Of a DNA stretch of 64,000 bases, positions 45,771-54,565 are shown in pieces. Within the stretch, counting starts at the first letter, position 1; each line of letters starts with the position of its first letter. Below the pieces are notes generated by a model. The model worked only from the letters and a program-made list of their open reading frames with translations, made no database searches and had not been told where the DNA came from. This stretch comes from K23-9 sp049680365 (GTDB taxonomy: Bacteria > Planctomycetota > Planctomycetia > Pirellulales > Pirellulaceae): positions 5,310-69,309 of the forward strand of contig JBAUHQ010000191.1 in the NCBI GenBank assembly GCA_049680365.1, in the 5' to 3' direction. Position numbers and translations under genes: made by a program.

Positions 45771-46109
45771 TCATCTTTTTCGACGATGGCGACTTTGCCA
45801 CGAGGCGACCCGTGCGGTCATCAACCAGGGGACGAATAGAAAGAGCAGCCAGACAAATCCGATCATGGCGAGCAAGCCAGTTAGCAGATCGGCATCCGCA
45901 ATGCAGGAAAAAATCATTGCTGCCGCTGCAATGGCTTGCGCCAAGCTTGCGATTCCGAACTGCGGTTGTACGTCGGTAACCGCCGGTTCGTAATTATCAG
46001 CATGGGAAAATTGCGGATCGGCAGTCCCATCCTGATCGGCACCGCATTTCCAGCAGCGATCGAATTCACCATCAACTGATTCGCCGCAGCGAAGGCATTC
46101 CCAATTCAA
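45771..46109 (-). CDS. small zinc-ribbon membrane protein
   Basis: 112 residues. CLRCG (5-9) and CWKCG (19-23) form a zinc ribbon. A linker of 25 residues leads to two hydrophobic helices (about 50-70 and 75-95) and a basic tail. The start is TTG at 46109; AAGGAA lies upstream at a suitable distance. Function unknown. Confidence 0.6.
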   Translation of the reverse strand: MNWECLRCGESVDGEFDRCWKCGADQDGTADPQFSHADNYEPAVTDVQPQFGIASLAQAIAAAAMIFSCIADADLLTGLLAMIGFVWLLFLFVPWLMTARVASWQSRHRRKR

Positions 46110-46130
46110 CTCAACATTCCTTGCCCGAAG

Positions 46131-46379
46131 TCATTTCGATTTGTTTGACGCAGACGCATTTTGATGGATTTGTTCGGAGTGATTGCGCACGTCCTGGATG
46201 CCTCCGATGATCGTTTGCGTCTTGTGTTCGTTGCATCCAACGGTGAGCAGCAAGCAAACCAAGCCAAGTTGCGTGCTAGTCGGCCACGCCTTTCCACGTC
46301 GATTCACCCGCGCGTTCGATCCTCGGCGGCGGCCCTGGATACTTGAATCTTTGAGAAACTCCCTAATTCGAGTCGTCAT
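46131..46379 (-). CDS. possible small lipoprotein
   Basis: 82 residues. A hydrophobic run LGLVCLLLTVGC ends in a cysteine that could be a lipobox (TVGC, a poor match), followed by a short polar, Asn/Gln/Ser-rich tail. The N-terminal 35 residues are basic; a shorter start is likely. No homolog recognised, so treat as tentative. Confidence 0.3.
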   Translation of the reverse strand: MTTRIREFLKDSSIQGRRRGSNARVNRRGKAWPTSTQLGLVCLLLTVGCNEHKTQTIIGGIQDVRNHSEQIHQNASASNKSK

Positions 46380-46496
46380 GAATGCGGACTTATATCGTTT
46401 TATGAAGTGAGTGCCCGTCAGAAAGTCTGTTTGGTTTCAACGCGTACTAGCGATTGACGGAGCGTTTCGGCGAAATCAGCGAGCCGTTTCTTGATG

Positions 46497-46575
46497 GTCA
46501 CAAAAAACGCAAGAAGGCACGAAAAGAAGAAGTCCAAGCCGAAGTTTTTTTGTGCCTTCTTGTGCTTTTTGTGGC
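46497..46575. repeat. REP-like imperfect inverted repeat, AAGAAGGCAC type
   Basis: Arms of about 28 bases (46497-46525 and 46545-46575) sharing CAAGAAGGCAC flanked by A-runs. Together they form a long hairpin in the 273-bp space between the small lipoprotein and the protease gene. It lies downstream of the protease on the minus strand, so it may act as a terminator. Confidence 0.75.
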
Positions 46576-46652
46576 CAGTCATCCTGCGTCGTGTTTCGTT
46601 GACAGCTACGCGAGTTGGACTGAGCGTATTGCTGCAGTGCGGTCAAGAAAGA

Positions 46653-48119
46653 CTAGGGACTCAATTCAGTCGGGCGAGCGTTGAGTCGCACACGGAGTTT
46701 TTTGATTGTCGTTGCCTTGGCCGACTCTTTTCGCCGGACTGACAATTCGACTTCCGATCCGACGATGGCGTTACCGATGATTCGCATCAGGTGACTCATG
46801 TCGCGAATGTCAACTCCGTCGACAGCGGTGATGATGTCGCCGGGCAAGACGCCCGCAAGTGCGGCTGGCGATCGGCTGTCGGCTAATCCGCCTACCAACG
46901 CACCTCGCATGCGATGGTTTTCCCCGACAAACAGATCATCGGGGACTTCGGCAAGTGAAACGCCCAGCCAACCGCGATCAACGCGGCCGGTCGAGATCAG
47001 TTGTTCGTAAACTTGCTTGGCGACCGAGCTGGGAATCGAAAAACTGACGCCTTGGTAGGTGTCGCCGACGATCGCTGTGTTGATGCCGATCATTTGTCCG
47101 CGGGCGTCGACCAACGGTCCGCCGCTGTTGCCTGGATTGACGGCGACGTCGCTTTGCATGAAGTCTTGGTAGCGTGTACTCGCACGAACCATGCGGTGTT
47201 TGCCGCTGAGGATTCCGAAGGTGACGGATCGGTCGAAACCAAACGGGCTGCCAACGGCCCAAACGGGCGAGCCGACGCGGCAACGGTCACTGTCGCCCCA
47301 TTTGATTGGAATTAGCCCAGTGGCGTCGACTTTCAGAACGGCCATGTCGGTTAGCGCATCGGTGCCGACAATGGTTGCGCCGACTTGGCGGCCGTCGCTT
47401 AGGGTTACTGTGATGTCTTCGCCATCGGCAATCACGTGACGGTTGGTCACGATATAACCGGCTTCGTCAACGATCGCGCCACTACCTTGATCGGCGGCAG
47501 GCATCATTTGAGCTGAGAGCAGCCGGTTGACTTCGGATTGGCCTGACTGCGAACGACGTTCGACCTCGATGTGAACCACACTGGGCCCGACGACGGACGT
47601 CACCATTTGATAGGCTTGGCTGAGTGTATCGAGCGAGACGTTTTTCAGTCCGTCCGTGCCCGTTTCGTACTCGGCGCGCAATTCGCCGCGATGCCAAGCA
47701 AAGCGGATTTCTTCAACGATGGATGGAACGGCATAACGAGCGGCCGCCAACATGCATGCCATCGTGACCAACAACATCAGGCTTTGCAGTATCGGGTCAG
47801 GCCGCCGATGTGTGACTGAGTTCTTTTGTGAAGCGGTGGGTTTGGGGGACGGCTGTTGCCTAGGTGTTGGGTTTGGCTGCGTTGGTTGTTTCGCCGTCGA
47901 CGTGGGGAGTGTTGCGACTTCGGTGCGGCGTGATTTGTCGATGCGCTGAATTTCGACGACATTTTCCGCGCTGATTTTCGGTGGTGGGACAACCGGGTGG
48001 ATGGCCCGACGTTCGGTTCTACGGCGGTCGGTTTCACTGCGACTCGACTGTGAATCGGGCAAGTCTGTGACAGCGTCGTCTTCTAACCAGCGGGCGTCCG
48101 TGGGGTCTTCGGGCATCAT
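46653..48119 (-). CDS. membrane-anchored HtrA/DegP-like serine protease
   Basis: 488 residues. The N-terminal ~110 residues are disordered, rich in Arg, Pro and Thr, and cytoplasmic. A membrane anchor follows at about 112-130. The trypsin-like domain carries the triad H228 (TNRHVI), D258 (ALTDMAVL) and S332 (PGNSGGPL). One PDZ domain occupies about 390-480 (GDIITAVDGVDIRDM). Envelope quality control is the usual role. It is divergent from the uronate-isomerase-like gene. Confidence 0.92.
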   Translation of the reverse strand: MMPEDPTDARWLEDDAVTDLPDSQSSRSETDRRRTERRAIHPVVPPPKISAENVVEIQRIDKSRRTEVATLPTSTAKQPTQPNPTPRQQPSPKPTASQKNSVTHRRPDPILQSLMLLVTMACMLAAARYAVPSIVEEIRFAWHRGELRAEYETGTDGLKNVSLDTLSQAYQMVTSVVGPSVVHIEVERRSQSGQSEVNRLLSAQMMPAADQGSGAIVDEAGYIVTNRHVIADGEDITVTLSDGRQVGATIVGTDALTDMAVLKVDATGLIPIKWGDSDRCRVGSPVWAVGSPFGFDRSVTFGILSGKHRMVRASTRYQDFMQSDVAVNPGNSGGPLVDARGQMIGINTAIVGDTYQGVSFSIPSSVAKQVYEQLISTGRVDRGWLGVSLAEVPDDLFVGENHRMRGALVGGLADSRSPAALAGVLPGDIITAVDGVDIRDMSHLMRIIGNAIVGSEVELSVRRKESAKATTIKKLRVRLNARPTELSP

Positions 48120-48439
48120 CGTTGGGACAACTCCACCGTGGGATGAACTTCAAAGTTGAAAAGACGCTTTCGCAAAAAGACTCGTTTCCGAGCAGCCCAT
48201 AGTTTAAGGTCTGTTGTTGGGTTTGTCGCGGGAAAATTCGGTCCTCTGGGACTTCCAAAGACTGTACAGGCCGGAGAATCCCACCCAAGGGCTGTTTTTC
48301 ATGCTCCATTGCCTATCTTCTGTTTAGGCTAGGACAGTTGCGGGAGACTGCGAACAATTCGTCCAGTGATTATGTTGTGGGTTTGGAAACATAACCGTCT
48401 CCCCTGCCCTGCCCTTTGATTCCCAGATTTTCGGCCAAA
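48120..48439. other. 320-bp divergent intergenic region
   Basis: No gene found. It contains a CCCTGCCCTG copy at 48402-48411, 29 bp before the ATG of the next gene. I tried and failed to fit 6S or SRP RNA. Confidence 0.5.
48402..48411. repeat. CCCTGCCCTG upstream of the uronate isomerase-like gene
   Basis: Lies 29 bp before the ATG at 48440. Confidence 0.85.
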
Positions 48440-50806
48440 ATGTCGCAATCCACTCGTGATTCTATCTACGAAGCCATCGCTTCGATCCGTCTGGTTGACC
48501 CCCACACCCACATCAATCCGCACAATCCTGGGTCGCAGACCTTGGCGGACATCTTGGGCTACCACTATTACACCGAACTGGTGCATTCGGCGGGCATGCC
48601 CAAATCGCGAATCGAGGAAGACGGTATCTCGCCGCGTGAATTGGTCGGCCGTTTGGTCGAAGGGCTCCCCAACATCGAAAATACAGCCAACTACCAGTGG
48701 CTAATCAATATTTGCAAAACGTTTTTCGATTTCCAAGACGACCGAATCACGACGTTGAATTGGGAATCGTTGTTCGACACTGCCGAAGAACGAATGAGTT
48801 CGGCGCAGTGGCCGCAAATGGTGTTGGACAAGAGCAACGTCGAAGCGGTCTTTTTGACCAACGATTTTGATGATGACTTGGAAGGCTTCGATACGAACAC
48901 GTACATCCCTTGTTTGCGCACCGATGACTTGGTGTTTCATCTTGGCAAAAGCCAAACCCGCGAACGATTGGCCGGTTGTAGCGGAATCGAACTGGACGGT
49001 TCACTGGAAAGTTTGCGTGCGTCGCTTCGTCAGCGCTTCGAGCACTTCGTTCCCAACGGTGCGCGAGCGTGCGCGATTTCGATCCCGCCTGATTTCAGTC
49101 CCGAGCGGGTCGCCGACGGGCGCGCCGAAACGGCCTTGGATGCGGTATTGACGAAAGGTGTCGACGCGGACGTTTCGCATCACGTCGCGCTCTCGCGCCG
49201 CGTCTTCTGGACATTGGCAGAACTCTGCGATGAGTTTCAATTGCCTTTCGACTTGATGATCGGCGTCAACCGAGGAGTGTACCCCGGCGGTGTTTATCAA
49301 GGTCAAGATCTTTACGACAGTCGTGTTTCGTTGACGCAGTATCGCGAACTGTTCAATGCGTTTCCGGATGTGAAGTTTCCGATTTCGGTCTTGGCCAGCG
49401 TGACGAACCAAGAGTTGGTTTCACACGCTTGGATTTTTCCCAACGTGATCACCAACGGTCACTGGTGGTACAGCAACACGCCATCGTTTATCGCGCGTGA
49501 TGCGGCAGCGAGACTAGAGGCGGTGCCACGCAACAAACAGATCGGCTACTACAGCGACGCTTACAAGCTGGAATTCGTTTGGCCAAAGTTCGACATGTAC
49601 CGCAATATTCTGGCGGACATTTTGTCGGACTACTTCGTGGGCGACTGTGGTTGGGACGAAGAACGAGCGATTGAGTTAGGGCATCAAGTCTTGCGAGGAA
49701 ACGTCGATACGATTTTCCCGAATCGGTTTGCCGATGATGTGGTCGACGAAGTCGAAGAGGTGGTCGCACGGCACGTTGAAGTGATCCCCGAAGTGATTCC
49801 AGATGCGATCGACGTTGCGGAGGCCGAGGCGGACGATCTGATGGACGACGAATTGCTCGAAGAAGTCTCTAGCGACGATGAGCCCAGCAGTGAAGAAGTC
49901 AGCTATGTTGCCTATGATGAAGTCGATGATGCGGAAGCCGATGCTGACGACCTAATGGACGAAGAACTTCTGGGGGACGACGACGAACCTGTCCAAGACG
50001 AACCGAGTGACCATTTGGGCGTGGCGGGCATGGCTGCGGGAGCGAGCGCGGCGTTGGCCGCTGGTGCCATTGGAATGGTCGAGGTCAGTGATGCTGGCGA
50101 AGTGAGCGGCGTGCAGGAAGTCTTCGAGCAACCGGAGCCGCAGCAACCTGTTACGCAAGAGTTTATGTCGGATCTATATGAAACAGTGGAAGAGGTCGAC
50201 GAGATCGCGGACGAAGCTGTCGGCGAGTTTGACGTGGTGGAAGAGGATGAAGATGAAGTAGCGGTACTCGATTTGGACCCCAATCCTAGTGACGACGAGG
50301 TTCAGGCTGCCGAAGTGGAAGATGTTGTTTTCGACGACCGATCTGAATCGGTGGTTGACGTCGAAACGATCGAATCGGAAGCCGATGTGGAACCTTTAAA
50401 TGTCGGTGACTTGTTGGGCGACGAAGCGGATGGCGTCGACGATGTGGCAGCCTACGAAGAAGACGTTGAGGAATCGACACTCTCGCCCGACGTGCATCCG
50501 CTGCGTGGCGAAGAGAGCTTTACTCTGGACGAAGATTCGTTGCAGTTGGTGAAAGATCCCATCACCGGCGAAATGACTTTTGCCCAGCCAAAGTCAGAAC
50601 CCGCTGAAGAGAATCCTGTTTCCGTCGAGCAGCGCGAGCTGGATTTTGTGGACGACGATGATTTCGGCGCAGGCATCGAGGCGACGATCGAATTGGATGG
50701 ACCCTACGAAGAAGCTCAAGAAGCCGCCGACGATGTCAGTGATGACTTAACCGACGATTCGGGCGAAATCGATTTGACGGAATTCGATGACGAAGAGAAG
50801 CAGTAA
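48440..50806 (+). CDS. uronate isomerase-like amidohydrolase with long acidic C-terminal tail
   Basis: 788 residues. The first ~440 residues look like the glucuronate isomerase (UxaC) branch of amidohydrolases: metal motif DPHTHINPHN near the start, and VITNGHWWYSN followed by GYYSDAYKLEFVWPKFDMYRNIL, the C-terminal UxaC-like block. UxaC itself ends there at ~470 residues. A further ~340 residues follow that are very rich in Asp and Glu, with near-repeats EADDLMD(D/E)ELL. They hold an Ala/Gly-rich hydrophobic stretch (GVAGMAAGASAALAAG). I chose ATG 48440 over a TTG eight codons earlier. The tail is probably disordered. Substrate unproven. Confidence 0.75.
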   Translation: MSQSTRDSIYEAIASIRLVDPHTHINPHNPGSQTLADILGYHYYTELVHSAGMPKSRIEEDGISPRELVGRLVEGLPNIENTANYQWLINICKTFFDFQDDRITTLNWESLFDTAEERMSSAQWPQMVLDKSNVEAVFLTNDFDDDLEGFDTNTYIPCLRTDDLVFHLGKSQTRERLAGCSGIELDGSLESLRASLRQRFEHFVPNGARACAISIPPDFSPERVADGRAETALDAVLTKGVDADVSHHVALSRRVFWTLAELCDEFQLPFDLMIGVNRGVYPGGVYQGQDLYDSRVSLTQYRELFNAFPDVKFPISVLASVTNQELVSHAWIFPNVITNGHWWYSNTPSFIARDAAARLEAVPRNKQIGYYSDAYKLEFVWPKFDMYRNILADILSDYFVGDCGWDEERAIELGHQVLRGNVDTIFPNRFADDVVDEVEEVVARHVEVIPEVIPDAIDVAEAEADDLMDDELLEEVSSDDEPSSEEVSYVAYDEVDDAEADADDLMDEELLGDDDEPVQDEPSDHLGVAGMAAGASAALAAGAIGMVEVSDAGEVSGVQEVFEQPEPQQPVTQEFMSDLYETVEEVDEIADEAVGEFDVVEEDEDEVAVLDLDPNPSDDEVQAAEVEDVVFDDRSESVVDVETIESEADVEPLNVGDLLGDEADGVDDVAAYEEDVEESTLSPDVHPLRGEESFTLDEDSLQLVKDPITGEMTFAQPKSEPAEENPVSVEQRELDFVDDDDFGAGIEATIELDGPYEEAQEAADDVSDDLTDDSGEIDLTEFDDEEKQ

Positions 50807-50963
50807 GACGCTGAGTAGTGAGACCGCAACGCCGTCGAAGGAAGTAGCCGGGTGTTGAACAAACGAGCGTTAAGCGAGTTTGAAATACACCTGGACGTTC
50901 CCTGTCAACACTCCGCCGCGGAGCATCGAAGCAACGTTGTACGATCCCCCAAACCTAGCAAGG

Positions 50964-52619
50964 TTAGCTGGCCAGGCTGCGATTGATCGCGGCGACGAGT
51001 GCCATGATCGATGCCTTGGTAATCGACTTGCTTTTGCCGACGCCGAATAGTTCTTCGCCGTTTGGTTTTTGCGCCAGGATATACGCTGCTGCGAAACTTC
51101 CCGAACCGGCTTCCATCGCGTGTTCGCTGTAGTCCTTGATGTCGTAGTACAAGCCGAACGTTTCTGTTAACACGTGTACGCAAGCGTCCAGCGGTCCATT
51201 GCCTTCTCCTTCGATCGTGTGCGAATCGCCTTTGTAAGTGAATTCGAACAAGTAACGTTCGACTTCTTCGTTGCCCGATTCGATCGGCTTGTGCGATTTG
51301 TAAACCAGGACTGCAGGTGGCGTGACGTAGGTTTCTAAGAACTTGGCCGCGATTTCGCCGGACTGAATCTCTTCGCCCGTCTGGTCGGTGATCTTTTGAA
51401 TGACTTGGCTAAACGCCACTTGTAATCGTCTTGGCAGGCGAAAACCTAATTCGTTTTCGACCAAAAACGCCACACCGCCCTTCCCCGATTGCGAATTAAC
51501 ACGAATCACCGGGTCATATTGTCGACCAATATCTGCCGGGTCAATCGTCAAATACGGAACCTCGAACAGCTCTTGGCCCGTTTCTTCCATTGCATCGTAG
51601 CCCTTCTTGATCGCGTCTTGATGCGATCCCGAAAATGCAGTGAAGACAAGATCTCCCGCGTAAGGCATCCGCTCGGGAACTTTGATCTCCGTGCAGAACT
51701 CGGCCACACGACGGACTTCCTTGATGTTGGAAAAGTCCAGGGTCGAATCGATCCCCTGCGTCGTCATGTTCAGCGCCATCGTGACGATGTCCAGATTACC
51801 CGTGCGTTCGCCATTGCCAAATAACGTGCCTTCGACACGGTCTGCTCCGGCCAACAATGCCAATTCAGACGATGCGATGCCAGTGCCGCGATCGTTGTGC
51901 GTGTGCAATGAAATGATGCACTGCTGGCGATGATTGAATAAACGACAGAACAATTCGATTTGATCGGCGTGGACATTCGGTGTGGAAAGTTCAACCGTCG
52001 ACGGCAAATTCATGATCGCTTTGTTGTCCGTCGTCGGTTGCCAAACGTCACAAACCGCGTCGCAAATTTCGGCAGCAAAATCCATTTCCGTTCCGGTGAA
52101 ACTCTCCGGCGAGTATTGGTAGCGGATGACACCGTCTTTGACATTGGCGGCCAAATTGTGAATCAGCTTGGCTCCGTCGACCGCGATTTTGACGACGTCC
52201 GCTTTGTTGGCGCGGAAGACCACGCGGCGCTGCAAGGTCGACGTCGAATTGTACAAGTGAACGATCGATTGTTTCGCGCCCTTGATGGCATCAAAGGTTC
52301 GCTCGATCAAGTGTTCACGCGCCTGAGTCAATACTTGGATCGTGACATCGTCCGGAATCAGATCTTTTTCGATCAGTTCACGAACGAACGCGAAATCCGT
52401 TTCTGATGCGGCCGGGAAACCGACTTCGATTTCCTTGAAACCGATTTTCAAGAGAGTCCTGAACAATTCCATTTTTTTGGCCGGACCCATCGGATTGATC
52501 AGCGCTTGGTTGCCATCGCGCAGGTCAACGCTACACCAGATCGGTGCTTTGGTGATGGTTTTGTCGGGCCAAGTGCGATCGGGCAAGGCGATTGGCGGAA
52601 AGGGCTGGTATTTGGACAT
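50964..52619 (-). CDS. leuA: 2-isopropylmalate synthase (LeuA)
   Basis: First committed step of leucine synthesis, condensing acetyl-CoA with 2-ketoisovalerate. Its 551 residues include WCSVDLRDGNQAL (catalytic Asp and divalent metal), LHTHNDRGTGIASSELALLAGADRVEGTLFGNGERTGN with the HxH metal site, and a C-terminal LeuA dimer/regulatory domain (about 440-551). I chose the ATG at 52619; the frame is open further upstream only because it runs through the attenuator. Its transcript starts with a leucine-rich leader peptide. Confidence 0.95.
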   Translation of the reverse strand: MSKYQPFPPIALPDRTWPDKTITKAPIWCSVDLRDGNQALINPMGPAKKMELFRTLLKIGFKEIEVGFPAASETDFAFVRELIEKDLIPDDVTIQVLTQAREHLIERTFDAIKGAKQSIVHLYNSTSTLQRRVVFRANKADVVKIAVDGAKLIHNLAANVKDGVIRYQYSPESFTGTEMDFAAEICDAVCDVWQPTTDNKAIMNLPSTVELSTPNVHADQIELFCRLFNHRQQCIISLHTHNDRGTGIASSELALLAGADRVEGTLFGNGERTGNLDIVTMALNMTTQGIDSTLDFSNIKEVRRVAEFCTEIKVPERMPYAGDLVFTAFSGSHQDAIKKGYDAMEETGQELFEVPYLTIDPADIGRQYDPVIRVNSQSGKGGVAFLVENELGFRLPRRLQVAFSQVIQKITDQTGEEIQSGEIAAKFLETYVTPPAVLVYKSHKPIESGNEEVERYLFEFTYKGDSHTIEGEGNGPLDACVHVLTETFGLYYDIKDYSEHAMEAGSGSFAAAYILAQKPNGEELFGVGKSKSITKASIMALVAAINRSLAS

Positions 52620-52631
52620 GATGATGTCGCA

Positions 52632-52736
52632 GTGCGTTGTCAGGGTGCGTTGAGAAATAGTGCGTTGAGAAAATAGTGCGTTGAGGACATAAAAAAACCC
52701 GAGTCGAAGCTCATGTCGAGCGACTCGGGTGCGTTG
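52632..52736. repeat. five copies of GTGCGTTG in the leuA leader
   Basis: Copies begin at 52632, 52645, 52660, 52676 and 52729 (sense strand of leuA: CAACGCAC). Four lie between the terminator and the leuA ATG; the fifth touches the promoter-proximal stem of the terminator. Possibly a binding-site array or slippage product. Confidence 0.7.
52691..52730 (-). terminator. intrinsic terminator/attenuator upstream of leuA
   Basis: 10-bp perfect stem ACCCGAGTCG/CGACTCGGGT (52697-52706 and 52721-52730) with a 14-base loop that can form a further short GCTC/GAGC stem. On the minus strand it ends in TTTTTTT. It lies 71 bp before the leuA ATG and 50 bp after the leader-peptide stop. This is the classical position for transcription attenuation. 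Confidence 0.92.
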
Positions 52737-52779
52737 TCTCTTTGGTGATGACCACTGGGTGTGTGGTCGTGACAAACCC

Positions 52780-52842
52780 TCATCGCCCGCCGGTAAGGCG
52801 TCGCAGGAGTAGGAGCGATAAAAGGAGTTTGCTGTTTGTCAT
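52780..52842 (-). CDS. leucine-rich leader peptide of leuA
   Basis: 20 codons: MTNSK, LLLSLLLL, RRLTGGR and TGA. Eight of 20 residues are leucine, seven of them in an eight-residue run, using CTC, CTT, TTA, CTC, CTA, CTC and CTG. It is the sensor of leucine supply. If Leu-tRNA is scarce the ribosome stalls here, and downstream GGGTTTGT (52772-52779), directly after the stop codon, is free to pair with ACAACGCACCC (52727-52737). That would break the terminator stem. The ATG lies where transcription should start, so the message is leaderless. Confidence 0.85.
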   Translation of the reverse strand: MTNSKLLLSLLLLRRLTGGR

Positions 52843-52848
52843 GGCCGA

Positions 52849-52878
52849 ATCATAGGCTTCTTACGTGGGCGGCGTCAA
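52849..52878 (-). promoter_or_regulatory. sigma-70-type promoter of the leu leader and leuA
   Basis: -35 TTGACG (52873-52878), 18-bp spacer, -10 TATGAT (52849-52854). The start would be about 52842, the first base of the leader ATG. Matches to consensus are 5 of 6 in each hexamer. Confidence 0.8.
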
Positions 52879-53010
52879 CGGATGGTTTATTCACTCAGCG
52901 CGAATCGCAAACGAGCGGCTAGAGCATTTTCACAAATGGCGTAGGCTGGTTCCCAACGGCCAAGCGAGTCTATCGGCTGGTAGGAGCCGGCCCTACCTCT
53001 GAAGTCCACG

Positions 53011-54153
53011 TCACGCGTGCCCGATCGCACGTAGCGCGTCGCAGAACTTTTCGGCGGAATTTTCGGGCGTCGCGTCGGCGGCCGTCGCTCGGGCCGCAAT
53101 GCTCATTCGTTCCAAATCGCCTTGGCTGGTTCTTAGAGCCGCGTCGATCGCTCGTTTCATCGAAGCCGGATCCAGTGGATCGAACCGCCAGCCGTTCTCG
53201 CCTTCGACGACTTTGCTTTCGACCGACTGGGCCAAAGTGCTACCCAGGACCGGCAAGCCGGACGCCATCGCCTCGATTGGTACCAATCCCCATTCGTCAC
53301 CTAGTGTTGGGAAGACGCAAATGTCAGCGGCTTGATTCGCCGCAGAGAGTTGCTCGCTGCTGCAGTGACCCAGCAGTTCAATCGTCAGTTGGTCGCTATC
53401 AAGTTCGCGCACCTGATTTTCCAAAGGTCCGTCGCCGGCGATCGCCAGTGTGACCGAGGTGTGTTCGTTTTCCTGCAAGTAATCCGCCAGCATGCGGGTG
53501 AACGGCAAGATCCCTTTGCGATCGCTGATGACGCCCGCATACAGTAGGCGTCGATGCCCATCAGCACTGAACTTCTGCGGACCCGAGTACGTCGTGTCGA
53601 AATCGATGCAGTAGGGAAAGTGAAACAGTCGGTCGTCGGCGAAACCAATCTGCTGCAAGTAACGCCGGCAGCTTGGTCCGTTGTAAGTGGCATAGTCAAC
53701 GCGGGAACGAATGAAACGGCGAACGGTCCGCCGTAACATGCCGCGTTCATTTTCGATGTGATCGGCCATATTGCCGACCATCACCAGCGGCACTTTGCGA
53801 TGCGTCAGCCGATACAGACTCGAAAGCACCGTGCGCATTCCCATCTCGTAGCTGAACACGATGTCCGGTTTCAGCCGCTTGAGCGATTTGACCGTGTCGG
53901 TGGGAATGTGGATGAAGTTGGGTTCATCAAAACCGGACGAGTGTTTCCACCGCGCCGTGATCATTTTGTTTTTTTGGATCTGCACATCCAAGTCACCCCA
54001 ATCCGCTTGCCAAGCTCGATCGGGTTCCATGTCGGTCGACAGAAGGATGGTCAGCTTGCCAACGTGCTTGAGCACCTGCTGGTAGACCAGCGAATGGTGG
54101 CGACGAAAGTAGTTCGACAGAACAACAACGTGGGCATCTTGGATGGGGGGCAT
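53011..54153 (-). CDS. glycosyltransferase family 4
   Basis: 380 residues, GT-B fold. MPPIQDAHVVVLSNYFRRHH at the start and EWGLVPIEAMASGLPVLGSTLAQSVE in the donor region (with EX7E-type Glu) fit GT4. GPQKFSADGHRRLLYAGVISDRKGILPF is the sugar-nucleotide hinge. Acceptor unknown. It is alone on the minus strand, and the sequence of its neighbours gives no pathway. Confidence 0.86.
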   Translation of the reverse strand: MPPIQDAHVVVLSNYFRRHHSLVYQQVLKHVGKLTILLSTDMEPDRAWQADWGDLDVQIQKNKMITARWKHSSGFDEPNFIHIPTDTVKSLKRLKPDIVFSYEMGMRTVLSSLYRLTHRKVPLVMVGNMADHIENERGMLRRTVRRFIRSRVDYATYNGPSCRRYLQQIGFADDRLFHFPYCIDFDTTYSGPQKFSADGHRRLLYAGVISDRKGILPFTRMLADYLQENEHTSVTLAIAGDGPLENQVRELDSDQLTIELLGHCSSEQLSAANQAADICVFPTLGDEWGLVPIEAMASGLPVLGSTLAQSVESKVVEGENGWRFDPLDPASMKRAIDAALRTSQGDLERMSIAARATAADATPENSAEKFCDALRAIGHA

Positions 54154-54565
54154 CGACTTTTCTTATGTCCAGCGACTAACGAGTGGATAGTCGATTTGTA
54201 GCGGGTGATTCGTTGTTCCGATTTTCGGCGATCTGTCATCGAAAGGCTTGTGTAGCGGATCGCTATTGCCATTTTGTGCGGGCCACGTGACGGCGCTAAG
54301 GACCATCCGGGGCAGTGGCAATCATCGAGGACGACACTTAGTGTCCCTTCATGTTCCAAAGATCGGCAAAGCAACTTGTTGAGCACGATGTTATTTGACA
54401 ACCGGCAAATTTCACCCTGATTCATGAGCGAATGACCGCCTTTTTCGTCATCCCTGACCACAGTAAGCCACGCAAATGCTTTTCTTTGCGTGCGGCTTGC
54501 GTATGCTTTGCGTGGGTTCCGTGGGGGCCTGGTTTTTGAAGAATACACTGAATTTTGGAGTCAAC
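54154..54565. other. 412-bp intergenic region with imperfect hairpins
   Basis: No gene. A hairpin with arms CCACGCAAA (54468-54476) and TTTGCGTGG (54507-54515) lies about 50 bp before the next ATG, with another TTTGCGTG in between. A small palindrome ACACTTAGTGT lies near 54336. Confidence 0.55.

Noticed and set aside
48120..48439. 6S or SRP RNA in the divergent intergenic region
   Set aside because: I could not find the characteristic conserved cores or a long closing stem.
52620..52775. 52-residue N-terminal extension of leuA
   Set aside because: The frame runs through the attenuator hairpin and repeats; the family start is the ATG at 52619.
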